DNA of 12,509 nt from Acidobacteriota bacterium (GTDB lineage Bacteria; Acidobacteriota; Terriglobia; UBA7540). Positions 1 to 9,026 of the stretch are shown here, one piece after another. Numbering within the stretch: the stretch's first letter is position 1; every line of letters starts with the position of its first letter. The DNA lies in contig JAJYHU010000162.1 in the NCBI GenBank assembly GCA_021784615.1, positions 1 through 12,509 of the forward strand, read 5' to 3'. A program made the position numbers and the translations under genes. The notes beneath the pieces were generated by a model. It was not told where the DNA came from. It made no database searches and saw only the letters and a program-made list of their open reading frames with translations.

Positions 1-481
1 ACGCATCCTGTTTGAGCAGCACCTCAGCCTGCGCCAGACCAGCCAGGTGGAAGGGCAAAGGCTGCTGCTGCCAATTGTGGTGGACCTCGGACCGGAGCAG
101 CGCGTGGCTTTTCAGAATATCGCCGGGGAACTGGCCGCTAATGGCTTTGAAGTAGAGCCGTTCGGCCAGGGCAGCGTGGCCGTGAAGGCCGCCCCGGCCG
201 ACATCCAACCGGACGATGTTGAAAGGCTGGTGCGCGAAATCCTGGAAAGCCTGGGGCGCGAAGCCCAGGCTCTTTCGCTTGATGAGTTGCGGCGCAAAAT
301 CGCTGCTTCCGTCGCCTGCCATGCGGCAATTAAAGTGAACATGCCTCTCGATCAGGAGAAAATGGGATGGCTGCTCCAGGAATTGAGCAAGACAAATTGC
401 CCGATGACCTGCCCGCACGGGCGGCCTGTGGTGCTGCGTTACGACATGAAGGAGATTCAGAAAGCCTTCAAACGGATTTAA
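1..481 (+). CDS. mutL: DNA mismatch repair protein MutL, C-terminal part
   Basis: This is the 3' end of MutL, open from base 2; the ATPase half and the start lie upstream of the window. MutL couples mismatch recognition by MutS to strand incision and removal. The first residues, RILFEQ, are the tail of the DQHAxxERxxxE metal-binding motif. Near the end come ACHAAIKVNMPL, then CPHGRP, and the protein finishes with FKRI, which fits the FxR motif. These are the conserved motifs of the C-terminal dimerisation and endonuclease domain found in MutL proteins with nicking activity, as in Bacillus, and absent from the E. coli type. The inference is that this MutL nicks DNA itself and that the organism does not rely on MutH. 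It ends in TAA, 37 bases before cmk on the same strand, so co-transcription is likely. Confidence 0.93.
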   Translation, partial: RILFEQHLSLRQTSQVEGQRLLLPIVVDLGPEQRVAFQNIAGELAANGFEVEPFGQGSVAVKAAPADIQPDDVERLVREILESLGREAQALSLDELRRKIAASVACHAAIKVNMPLDQEKMGWLLQELSKTNCPMTCPHGRPVVLRYDMKEIQKAFKRI

Positions 482-518
482 GAGTTACGGATTCTGAGCT
501 TCATCTCTGTGGATTTAC

Positions 519-1211
519 ATGCCGGAAATAAAGCCCATCATCATTGCCATCGACGGCCCTGCAGGGGCCGGCAAAAGCACCGTCGCCCAAATGCTCGCCG
601 CCCGGCTCGGCCTTGCATACGTCGATAGCGGCGCAACTTACCGGGCCGCCGCGCTGAAGGTCTTGCAGTCCGGCGCGGCGCTTGACGATCAAAATGAAAT
701 CGGGAAGATCGTTTCCTCGGCGGAAATCCGGTTCCTGGCCGGAGGCGAGAAGCCAAGGGTTCTGCTGGACGGGAAAGACGTTACGGTGGAGATTCGCGGA
801 CCGGAAGTAGGCCTTGCGGCTTCTCGAGTTTCCCGCCTGCCGGAGGTCCGCAAGAAGCTGATCGGCCTGCAAAGATCGCTGGTGGCGGGCCCGGGAGTCG
901 TGATGGAAGGCCGCGACATCGGCACCGTGGTTTTTCCCGATGCGCCGCTCAAAATCTTCCTTAAAGCCGACCCGGAAGAAAGAGCTCGCCGGCGCCTTGA
1001 ACAAAACCATCAGCAGGGACGGACCTCGACTTTGGAAGACACGATTTCCGAGATTTCAAACCGCGATCAGATGGATGCCGGGAGAAAAGCCTCGCCGCTG
1101 GTCGCCGCCCGGGACGCGCAGATCATTGACTCGACGCGCTTGACGGCCGGCCAGGTTGTGGAAAAGATTTTGGAATTGGCCCGCAGCAAGAAGTTGCTGG
1201 CCACGCCGTAG
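519..1211 (+). CDS. cmk: cytidylate kinase
   Basis: Cytidylate kinase transfers phosphate from ATP to CMP or dCMP in the cytoplasm, feeding CTP and dCTP synthesis. The 230-residue length is normal for the family. The P-loop GPAGAGKS is at residues 13-20. The CMP-binding region follows with YVDSGATYRAAALK (about 34-47), where many relatives have DTGAMYR. The MEGRDIGTVVFPDAPLKIFLKA block and the later RDQMDAGRKASPLVAARDA block, both typical of Cmk, are complete. The ATG at 519 gives the usual N-terminus a few residues before the first beta strand. Its ribosome-binding site is weak, which fits translation following on from mutL 37 bases upstream. It converges on rho with 22 bases between the two stop codons and no clear hairpin there. 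Confidence 0.96.
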   Translation: MPEIKPIIIAIDGPAGAGKSTVAQMLAARLGLAYVDSGATYRAAALKVLQSGAALDDQNEIGKIVSSAEIRFLAGGEKPRVLLDGKDVTVEIRGPEVGLAASRVSRLPEVRKKLIGLQRSLVAGPGVVMEGRDIGTVVFPDAPLKIFLKADPEERARRRLEQNHQQGRTSTLEDTISEISNRDQMDAGRKASPLVAARDAQIIDSTRLTAGQVVEKILELARSKKLLATP

Positions 1212-1233
1212 GGTCTGAGGGAAGTCCCGTCCT

Positions 1234-2577
<1,344 letters not shown>

Positions 2578-2893
2578 ATTACTCTCTCAGCTTCAATTTA
2601 AGTTTAGAACCCAATAAAGGATTCCCGCTCTGCAAAGGATGAATCCTGTTGACATTTTGCCCCTACGCGACTGCATGTCCATGCGTGCGGCAGCTCAAAG
2701 GGGCAAGTTAACAGTGTCTTGAATGGTGTAATCCGTGATCAATCGCGGTTTCCGGGTCTATCAATCCGAATAGGCTTGGATTAATCGGTGCTAACGACCG
2801 TGTCGCAGGGAAAGCTCGGTCCCTCATTGATGGACGCATATTCCGGGACGTGAGGGCCGCAATATCAAGCCCTTCCCCGCTCTCGCTAAAACT
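2578..2893. other. rho leader / lon 3' intergenic region with inverted repeats
   Basis: This 316-base gap lies downstream of lon and upstream of rho, both on the - strand. No gene is supported in it. It holds several inverted repeats: AGGGC/GCCCT at 2853-2857 and 2869-2873, AGGGA/TCCCT at 2807-2811 and 2820-2824, TAATCC/GGATTA at 2729-2734 and 2778-2783, TTGCCCCT/AGGGGCAA at 2657-2664 and 2699-2706, and GGATTC/GAATCC at 2619-2624 and 2641-2646. None is followed by a T-run on the - strand, so I do not call an intrinsic terminator for lon. I find no convincing -35/-10 pair for rho on the - strand, so its promoter is not located. Confidence 0.5.
2648..2712 (-). promoter_or_regulatory. structured element in the rho leader
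   Basis: A perfect 8-base inverted repeat, TTGCCCCT/AGGGGCAA, is extended outward by GTTGAC/GTTAAC with a 3-base offset. Between the arms lies a smaller hairpin, GCAT-loop-ATGC, on the - strand. The element is about 80 bases upstream of the rho ATG. A transcript entering rho would fold here, followed by a second hairpin at 2619-2646. It could be an attenuator or an RNA stability element. No function is proven. Confidence 0.35.
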
Positions 2894-5323
2894 CTAATTC
2901 GTCAGGGATTCGCGGTCAGAATCGAGCGGCGATTCGAGACCCTGCGCCTCCTGGGGCTCCGGCGTGAGCGCATGGACGCCTTCGATCTTTCGCTCCAGAG
3001 CCAAGTCGAGAACCTCATCCATCGTCTCGACAAAACAAATGGCGACATCCTCCTGAACATTCGCCGGTATGTCGGAAAGATCTTTTTCGTTATCCCGCGG
3101 CAAAAGGACGGTCCGGTTGCCGGCGCGGTGAGCCGCCAGGATCTTCTCTTTAACGCCCCCAATCGGCAACACCTTGCCGCGCAAGGTAATTTCGCCGGTC
3201 ATGGCGATATCCCGGTTCACGGGGATTTTGGTCAGCGCACTCACCACCGCCGTGGCCAGCGTGATCCCCGCCGAGGGACCATCTTTCGGAATCGCCCCTT
3301 CCGGGATGTGGATGTGAATATCCAGCCGGCGGTAGAAATCCGGCGGCAAGCCCAGCCGCGACGTCCTGGAGCGCACGTAACTCAAAGCGGCCTGGGCGGA
3401 TTCCTGCATCACGTCGCCCAGCTTTCCCGTCAGCGTCAGCTTGCCCTTGCCCTGCATCACGGTAGCTTCGATATTGAGAATCTGCCCACCCACTTCCGTC
3501 CAGGCCAGCCCCGTCGCGAGGCCCACTTCGTTCTTTTCCTCGGCCTTCGTGTCCCGGAACTTGATCACGCCCAGGTACTCCTGGAGGGTTTCCGGTTTGA
3601 CGACAACTTGCAATGCCCGGTTCTCCTGCACGACCTTCCGCGCGACCTTGCGGCAGATGTTGGCAATTTCCCGCTCAAGATTCCGCACTCCGGCCTCCCG
3701 CGTATAACCGCGGATAATGCCGAGAACCGCCTCGTCCTCGAAGGCCAGGTTCTGTTCTTTCAGGCCCGTTGCCTCGCGCTGCTTGCGGATGAGAAAACGC
3801 TTTGCGATTTCCAGCTTCTCCGCTTCCGTATAACCGGACAAGCGCAGGATCTCCATGCGGTCCTGAAGGGGTTGCGGGATCGTGTGGATGACATTCGCAG
3901 TGGTAATAAAGAAAATCTTGGAAAGATCGTACTCGACGTCCAGGTAATGGTCGGAAAACATGTAATTCTGCTCGGGGTCAAGCACTTCCAACAGCGCCGC
4001 CGAAGGGTCGCCGCGGAAGTCCATGCTCATTTTGTCGACTTCGTCGAGCAGGAACACCGGATTGGTGGTTCCGGCCTTTTTCATCATCTGGATAATCTGT
4101 CCGGGCAGAGCGCCAATATAGGTCCTCCGGTGGCCGCGGATTTCCGCTTCATCCCGAACCCCGCCAAGCGATAGCCGGACGAACTTCCGGCCCGTGGCCC
4201 GGGCGATGGAACGCCCAAGCGACGTCTTGCCCACTCCCGGCGGCCCCACAAAGCAGAGGATCGACCCCCGCGGAGTCTTCACAAGCTGGCGCACCGCAAG
4301 GAACTCGAGAATGCGCTCTTTAATCTTCTCAAGCCCATAATGATCTTCTTCCAGAATCTTCTCGGCCCGCCGGACATCCCGGATTTCCTTCGATTTCTTT
4401 TTCCAGGGCACCGCTAGCAGCCAATCAAGGTAGTTGCGGGACACCGTGGACTCGGCGGACATCGGCGGCATCAGTTCCAGGCGCTTGAGCTCCCCCAGAG
4501 CCTTTTCGTGGGCATCCTTGGTCATGCCCGCGTCCTCAACCTTTTTCTTCAGTTCCTCGATTTCATTCTTTTCGTTCCGCCCCAGCTCTTTCTGGATCGC
4601 CTTGATCTTCTCGTTCAAATAATACTCGCGCTGGGCGCGCTCCATCTGCCGCTTCACGCGGCCCTGGATTGACCGGTCCACGTTGAGCTTTTCAATCTCA
4701 ATATCCAGAATATCGGCAAGGCGCGTCAGCCGGTCCACGGGGTCAAACAGCTCCAGCAGATCCTGCTTCTCTTCGATGCTGACGTTCAGGTTGGCAGCCA
4801 CCGTGTCCGTAAACTTGCTGATCTCATCCACCTTGGCGGCGGCGATCATGGTTTCATAATTCAGGCTCTGGGACAGTTTGACATATTGCTCGAACAGCGA
4901 AATCACCCGCTGCACAAGCTGTTCAAGGCTGGGGGTGCTGACGCTGCGGAAAACGGCCGTCTTCACCGTGGCGCGGAAAAAGCCCTCTTCGCTTGACACC
5001 TTCACGATCTTTCCGCGATCGCTGCCCTCAACCAAAACCTTGATGTTGCCATCCGGCAGCTTGAGGCTCTGAATAATATTGGAAATAGTCCCCACCTGAT
5101 AGATGTCATTCGGCTTCGGGTCGTCCACCGAGGCATCGTGCTGGGTGGCGAGAAAAATCTTCTTGTCGCCCGCCAGAGCTTCCTCGAGCGCTCGAATAGA
5201 ACTTTCACGTCCCACCACAAACGGAGTCATCATGTACGGAAAGATGACCACATCCCGAATGGGCATCATGGGAAACAGGCGTGTTTCGCCTTTTTCACGG
5301 CCTGAAAAGATAGAAGAATCCAT
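2894..5323 (-). CDS. lon: ATP-dependent protease Lon
   Basis: Lon is a homo-hexameric AAA+ serine protease that degrades damaged and short-lived regulatory proteins in the cytoplasm. All domains are present in 809 residues. The N-terminal substrate domain opens with LFPMMPIRDVVIFPYMMTPF (about 16-35), and a helical, coiled-coil stretch spans about 200-290. Walker A is GPPGVGKTS (360-368) and Walker B is VFLLDE (423-428). The proteolytic domain has KDGPSAG with the nucleophile Ser684, and the partner Lys727 in GGVKEK. The Ser-Lys spacing of 43 equals that of E. coli Lon (S679/K722). The ATG overlaps the clpX stop by one base (TAATG), with AAGG seven bases upstream, so translation is coupled. 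A short acidic C-terminal tail follows the fold. It is the last gene of the tig-clpP-clpX-lon operon. Confidence 0.98.
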   Translation of the reverse strand: MDSSIFSGREKGETRLFPMMPIRDVVIFPYMMTPFVVGRESSIRALEEALAGDKKIFLATQHDASVDDPKPNDIYQVGTISNIIQSLKLPDGNIKVLVEGSDRGKIVKVSSEEGFFRATVKTAVFRSVSTPSLEQLVQRVISLFEQYVKLSQSLNYETMIAAAKVDEISKFTDTVAANLNVSIEEKQDLLELFDPVDRLTRLADILDIEIEKLNVDRSIQGRVKRQMERAQREYYLNEKIKAIQKELGRNEKNEIEELKKKVEDAGMTKDAHEKALGELKRLELMPPMSAESTVSRNYLDWLLAVPWKKKSKEIRDVRRAEKILEEDHYGLEKIKERILEFLAVRQLVKTPRGSILCFVGPPGVGKTSLGRSIARATGRKFVRLSLGGVRDEAEIRGHRRTYIGALPGQIIQMMKKAGTTNPVFLLDEVDKMSMDFRGDPSAALLEVLDPEQNYMFSDHYLDVEYDLSKIFFITTANVIHTIPQPLQDRMEILRLSGYTEAEKLEIAKRFLIRKQREATGLKEQNLAFEDEAVLGIIRGYTREAGVRNLEREIANICRKVARKVVQENRALQVVVKPETLQEYLGVIKFRDTKAEEKNEVGLATGLAWTEVGGQILNIEATVMQGKGKLTLTGKLGDVMQESAQAALSYVRSRTSRLGLPPDFYRRLDIHIHIPEGAIPKDGPSAGITLATAVVSALTKIPVNRDIAMTGEITLRGKVLPIGGVKEKILAAHRAGNRTVLLPRDNEKDLSDIPANVQEDVAICFVETMDEVLDLALERKIEGVHALTPEPQEAQGLESPLDSDRESLTN

Positions 5324-6585
5324 TAACTCGCCTTTTCAAAGAGGGTGGGATCAAAAACGATTTCGTGCTTCATCACCATTTCTTCCGTCACCGTGAACTC
5401 GCGGAGCGTCCGCTGGCTGGGCAGATGATACATCAAATCCAGCATCAGATCTTCCAGGATCATGCGGAGGCCGCGAGCCCCCACTTTTCGCTCGAGCGCC
5501 ATCTGCGCAATTCTTAGCAGGGCGTCATCAGTAAACTGCAGCTTGACGTTCTCATATTCAAACAGGCGCTGATATTGCCGGATGAGGGCGTTCTTGGGCT
5601 GAACCAGGATTTCAACCAGCGCTTGCTGATCCAAGTCGCTGAGAACGCTGACCACCGGAAGACGCCCGACGAATTCCGGAATCATGCCGTAACGGATCAG
5701 GTCCACGGGCTGAGCCTGCTCCAGGAGTTCGATGTTCCGGCGGTTCGGGAACACCTCCGGAGTTTCCGCGCTCGAGTGGAATCCCAAAGATTTCTTCCCA
5801 ATCCGGTGCTCGATAATCTTCTCAAGCCCCACGAAGGCTCCACCGCAAATAAACAGAATATCGGTCGTATCCACGGGAGTGAATTCCTGGTGCGGGTGCT
5901 TGCGTCCGCCTTGGGGCGGAACGTTGGCCACCGTTCCTTCCAGGATTTTCAGGAGCGCCTGTTGGACGCCCTCGCCCGAGACGTCGCGGGTGATGGAGGG
6001 GTTCTCATCCTTCCTTGAAACCTTGTCAATCTCATCGATGTAGATAATGCCTTGCTGCGTCCGCTGAACATCCCCTTGAGCATTTTGGAGAAGCTTCAGG
6101 ATGACGTTTTCAACATCTTCGCCGACGTAACCCGCCTCCGTAAGGGTCGTGGCATCGACAATCGCAAAAGGAACTTCCAGCAGGCGCGCCAGGGTCTGGG
6201 CAAGGAGCGTCTTTCCCGTCCCTGTGGGTCCAATAAGCAGGATGTTGGACTTTGTCAACTCCACATCGTTGCGAACCTTGGTCAACATGATCCGCTTGTA
6301 ATGGTTGTAGACTGCGACGGCCAGCTTCTTTTTCGTCTTGTCCTGCCCAATCACATACTCATCGAGAAAACGTTTGACTTCCGTCGGGCGGGGCAGCTTG
6401 GCTTGAGCTGCAGGAACTCGCTCCGCCTGGTCCTCGTCCAGGATGGTGTTGCAAATGGCCACGCATTCGTCGCAGATATAGGCTCGAGGATGATCGCCGG
6501 GCGAAGAAATCAGCTTCCCTACCGCGTCCTGCGTTTTTTGGCAAAAGGAACAGCAAAGTATTTCGTCAGAAACTAGACGTTTCAA
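5323..6585 (-). CDS. clpX: ATP-dependent Clp protease ATP-binding subunit ClpX
   Basis: ClpX is the hexameric AAA+ unfoldase that recognises tagged substrates and threads them into ClpP. The 420-residue protein begins with a four-cysteine zinc-binding domain (C12, C15, C38, C41) that dimerises and binds substrates and adaptors. Then come Walker A GPTGTGKT (119-126), the pore loop GYVG (152-155), Walker B IIYIDEID (180-187) and the RKH loop (228-230). LGF at 267-269 is the IGF-type loop that docks on ClpP. Sensor 2 is VGARGLR. The start is TTG at 6585, because no ATG precedes the zinc domain and AAGGGAG lies six bases upstream. It begins 18 bases after the clpP stop, and its TAA shares a base with the lon ATG. 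Confidence 0.97.
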   Translation of the reverse strand: MKRLVSDEILCCSFCQKTQDAVGKLISSPGDHPRAYICDECVAICNTILDEDQAERVPAAQAKLPRPTEVKRFLDEYVIGQDKTKKKLAVAVYNHYKRIMLTKVRNDVELTKSNILLIGPTGTGKTLLAQTLARLLEVPFAIVDATTLTEAGYVGEDVENVILKLLQNAQGDVQRTQQGIIYIDEIDKVSRKDENPSITRDVSGEGVQQALLKILEGTVANVPPQGGRKHPHQEFTPVDTTDILFICGGAFVGLEKIIEHRIGKKSLGFHSSAETPEVFPNRRNIELLEQAQPVDLIRYGMIPEFVGRLPVVSVLSDLDQQALVEILVQPKNALIRQYQRLFEYENVKLQFTDDALLRIAQMALERKVGARGLRMILEDLMLDLMYHLPSQRTLREFTVTEEMVMKHEIVFDPTLFEKAS

Positions 6586-6603
6586 GCTAGGCTCCCTTCA
6601 CGG

Positions 6604-7224
6604 CTACTTGTGTTTCTGAATAATCTCATCCACAATGCCGTATTCCTGGGCTTGCTGGGCGCTCATCCAGAAGTCACGTTCCACGTCATGCTCCACTTTC
6701 TCAAGGGGCTGTCCAGTATGCTTGGCCATGATCTCATTTAAGCTGGCGCGAATCCGCAAAATCTCCCGGGCGTGAATATCGATATCCGTCGCCTGGCCGG
6801 AAAGCCCGCCCATCGTTGGCTGGTGGATCAGGACGCGGGAATTCGGCAGCGCAAAGCGCTTGCCGTTGGTCCCGGCTGAAAGCAGCAGTGCTGCAACGCT
6901 GGCGGCTTGTCCAACGCAGATGGTCGCCACGTCGGGCCGGATAAACTGCATCGTGTCATAGATCGCCATGCCGGCGGTAACCACTCCCCCGGGAGAATTA
7001 ATATACAGCGAAACGTCTTTTTCCGGGTCCTCGGCCTCCAGGAACAACAACTGGGCCGTCACCAGGTTGGCAACGTTATCGTCAATCGGGGTTCCGATGA
7101 AAATGATATTGTCGCGGAGAAGCCGGGAATAAATATCGTAGGCTCTTTCGCCCCGGTTCGTCTGTTCAACCACCATCGGGATCAGTGTCATCGTCGGTCT
7201 CTCTAGGCTCATCGGCGTTCCCAA
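6604..7224 (-). CDS. clpP: ATP-dependent Clp protease proteolytic subunit ClpP
   Basis: ClpP forms the double-heptamer serine protease chamber that works with ClpX. With the TTG at 7224 it has 206 residues. The catalytic triad is Ser109 in GQAASVAALL (many relatives have ASMGA), His134 in LIHQP and Asp184 in VERDFWMSA, with spacings matching E. coli. The start is uncertain. TTG 7224 has GGAGG eleven bases upstream, inside the end of tig, and would give a 12-residue leader ending in M before TLIPMVVEQ. This resembles the 14-residue propeptide of E. coli ClpP, which ends before ALVPMVIEQ. ATG 7191 would give 195 residues directly, with AGAGAG upstream, and ATG 7212 is also possible. It lies three bases after the tig stop and 18 before clpX. 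Confidence 0.96.
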   Translation of the reverse strand: MGTPMSLERPTMTLIPMVVEQTNRGERAYDIYSRLLRDNIIFIGTPIDDNVANLVTAQLLFLEAEDPEKDVSLYINSPGGVVTAGMAIYDTMQFIRPDVATICVGQAASVAALLLSAGTNGKRFALPNSRVLIHQPTMGGLSGQATDIDIHAREILRIRASLNEIMAKHTGQPLEKVEHDVERDFWMSAQQAQEYGIVDEIIQKHK

Positions 7225-7227
7225 GCC

Positions 7228-8526
7228 TCAGCCTTCCTCCTGAAGTTGCGCAGGCTCAGATGTCGGGTGGGTTGTGGCGTTCTGGTAGACGATATCAAGG
7301 GCCTTCTGATTGCGGAGCTTCTGACTGATTCTAGAAAGATTTCCTTCCCGTGTCAAGCGCGTTTTAACGGCAGCCGGAGGCTCACGGTGCTCCTCGGCCA
7401 AATCGCGAATGACTTCATCCACCTCGCCATCCGTAACTTCGATGCCTTCGGCCTCTGCAACTTTTTCAAGAATCAGCGATCCCCGCACATCCTTTTCCGC
7501 CTCAGACCTTGAATCCTCGCGGATCTTCTGCCAGTCGATGTTCACGCTTCTCGGATCAACGCCTTGGGCCAAAAGACGACTCAGCAGCCTTTCCAGACGG
7601 GAATCGATCTGCGAGTCAACCAGCGATTGGGGGACTGGAAATTCATGCAGGCTGACAAGATGATCGAGAAGTTTCTGCTTTGCCCGTGCCTCAACCTCGT
7701 GCTTCTTCCGCTCTGCGAGGTTCTCAGAAACTTTAGCCTTCAACTCTTCAAGCGTCTTAAACTCACTGACGGATTTTGCAAACTCGTCATCCAGCGCAGG
7801 CACAACCTTCTTCTTAATCCCTTGAATTTCAACACGATAACTTAGCGTCTTGCCGGCCAATGACTTCGTCGAGTAATCGTCGGCATAGACCACCTGAAAT
7901 TCGCGCACATCCCCAGGCTTAGAACCCCGTAAGTTCTCCGTAAAGTCCGCCACGGTCCCCTCTGCAGCCAGATGCACCATCACATCACGCCCCTCGACGG
8001 GTTCCGCCTGCGGGTCTCCGGCATTGCTTCCGCGATAATTCACGATGGCGTAATCGCCATCATCGGCGGGCCGGTCTTCCACAACCTCAAACGTGGCTGC
8101 CCGCTCACGCAGCTGATCAAGGGCCGCGGCAACGTCTGATTCCGTCACCTCCGCCGGCTCCTTCACAACATCAAGCCCTTTATAATCTTTAAGTTCGAAA
8201 TCAGGAAGAATCTCAAACGTAGCCGTGCAGGTCAACGGCTGGTCCTCGGCAAACTTCAAGTCGGCAAAATGGGGCTGCCCCACAATGGACAGCTTCTGGT
8301 CCTTAACGGCAGTCTCAAAGTATTTAGGCAAAAGGGTTTGCAAAACTTCGTTGCGAATATCTTCTTCGAAGCGCCGACGAATCAGCGAGGCCGGAGCATG
8401 GCCGGGCCGGAAGCCGGGAATTCGAGCTACGCGGCGATACTGCGCCGTCACGGCATCTGCCTCATGTCGAACAATGTCTGGTGGTACTTCGATGAGTAAC
8501 TCTTTTTTACAAGTCGCAGAGTCCAC
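7228..8526 (-). CDS. tig: trigger factor (ribosome-associated chaperone and prolyl isomerase)
   Basis: Trigger factor binds at the ribosome exit tunnel and shields nascent chains; its middle domain is an FKBP-type peptidyl-prolyl isomerase. The 432-residue length is normal. The ribosome-docking signature GFRPGHAP is at residues 38-45 of the N-terminal domain. A domain consistent with FKBP lies at about 150-240, followed by a helical, charged C-terminal chaperone domain with SLHEFPVPQSLVDSQI around 295-310. The start is GTG at 8526 with GAGG four bases upstream. No upstream in-frame ATG exists, and the N-terminus lines up with family members that begin just before KKEL.IEVP. It is first in the operon with clpP, clpX and lon, about 100 bases from a strong promoter. 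Overall sequence conservation is low, as is usual for this family. Confidence 0.95.
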   Translation of the reverse strand: MDSATCKKELLIEVPPDIVRHEADAVTAQYRRVARIPGFRPGHAPASLIRRRFEEDIRNEVLQTLLPKYFETAVKDQKLSIVGQPHFADLKFAEDQPLTCTATFEILPDFELKDYKGLDVVKEPAEVTESDVAAALDQLRERAATFEVVEDRPADDGDYAIVNYRGSNAGDPQAEPVEGRDVMVHLAAEGTVADFTENLRGSKPGDVREFQVVYADDYSTKSLAGKTLSYRVEIQGIKKKVVPALDDEFAKSVSEFKTLEELKAKVSENLAERKKHEVEARAKQKLLDHLVSLHEFPVPQSLVDSQIDSRLERLLSRLLAQGVDPRSVNIDWQKIREDSRSEAEKDVRGSLILEKVAEAEGIEVTDGEVDEVIRDLAEEHREPPAAVKTRLTREGNLSRISQKLRNQKALDIVYQNATTHPTSEPAQLQEEG

Positions 8527-8636
8527 AGTTCCTCGAAAACGTCTGTTGAGATTGAAAGAGAACGGTGAGGTGGTCCTTTACACCTGAAGGAATAACCCGC
8601 CCCGGAGCGTCCAGATCCTCCGAAGCCCAAGAGCGC

Positions 8637-8664
8637 AGTATAGCACAACCCCCTCCCGTGTCAA
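8637..8664 (-). promoter_or_regulatory. sigma-70 type promoter for tig-clpP-clpX-lon
   Basis: Read on the - strand, a perfect -35 TTGACA (8664-8659) is followed by a 16-base spacer and a -10 TATACT (8642-8637). Transcription should start near 8630, giving a leader of about 100 bases before the tig GTG at 8526. The leader can form CGGAG/CTCCG and AGGTG/CACCT stems. No CIRCE (HrcA) operator is seen. It is the best promoter in the window and faces the right way. Confidence 0.8.
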
Positions 8665-8698
8665 CTTGCCAATTTCGCTTGCCAATTCGCCAATTTCG
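8665..8698. repeat. three-copy direct repeat next to the tig -35 box
   Basis: On the + strand the units are CTTGCCAATTTCG (8665-8677), CTTGCCAATTCG (8678-8689) and CCAATTTCG (8690-8698). On the - strand these read as GCGAAATTGG-type boxes ending directly at the -35 hexamer. Positions of this kind hold UP elements or activator sites, but it could also be a chance short tandem repeat. Confidence 0.7.
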
Positions 8699-8936
8699 CC
8701 CCGGACCACCGCACTCCAGCTTCATCACGCCGGAGCAGAGTGCCTGGGCCGCCGCGCTTCTGAATTTTCCGGCAAACCCCTCCCGCATCGTCCGGAAAAA
8801 ATAGGCGCTAAACACCTGAAGCATTCAGCCCCTTGCCTCCATTTCTTTTGATGCCTTTCAACCTGAAGAGATACCTTGTTCCTGAAAGGGCCGTCAAAGG
8901 AACTAAGACTGGGATGGGCGACCCTCGAAAGCTTCA

Positions 8937-8945
8937 TGATATAAT
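8937..8945 (+). promoter_or_regulatory. extended -10 promoter for ilvE
   Basis: TGATATAAT is a perfect extended -10 element (TG, one base, TATAAT at 8940-8945). The -35 region around 8917-8922 (GGCGAC) is poor, as is often tolerated when TG is present. Transcription should start near 8952, leaving a leader of about 75 bases before the ATG at 9027. This argues against the in-frame TTG at 8958 as the start. Confidence 0.7.
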
Positions 8946-9026
8946 AAAAACTGCACTTTGGCCGCAATACAGCTTCCGGGAAGTGATGTCCGGCTGATCA
9001 GGTCGAGAAACGTGGAGACAAAGTTT

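Larger units (their letters stand above)
8527..8957. other. divergent intergenic region between tig and ilvE
   Basis: No protein gene is supported here. It contains the tig-operon promoter and its direct repeats, and the ilvE promoter. It also has a perfect 8-base inverted repeat TTTTCCGG/CCGGAAAA (8765-8772 and 8792-8799) and a 6-base one, GTTCCT/AGGAAC (8878-8883 and 8898-8903), just upstream of the ilvE promoter. The 10-base word ACACCTGAAG occurs at 8580-8589 and 8812-8821, with ACCTGAAG again at 8861-8868. These could be binding sites; no known operator consensus is recognised. Confidence 0.55.

Noticed and set aside
2649..2654. TTGACA on the + strand in the rho-lon gap
   Set aside because: No -10 element follows at 16-18 bases, and no + strand gene begins nearby.
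2807..2873. Intrinsic terminator for lon
   Set aside because: The AGGGA/TCCCT and AGGGC/GCCCT stems are short and neither is followed by a T-run on the - strand.
2972..4174. 400-codon open frame on the + strand opposite lon
   Set aside because: It lies entirely within lon, has no recognisable motif and no ribosome-binding site of note.
8665..8698. CRISPR-like repeat
   Set aside because: The units are 9-13 bases, adjoin without spacers and number only three.
8958..9026. N-terminal extension of IlvE from TTG 8958
   Set aside because: The predicted transcript begins about six bases before it, and ATG 9027 has a good ribosome-binding site and puts the PLP lysine at position 159 as in E. coli.
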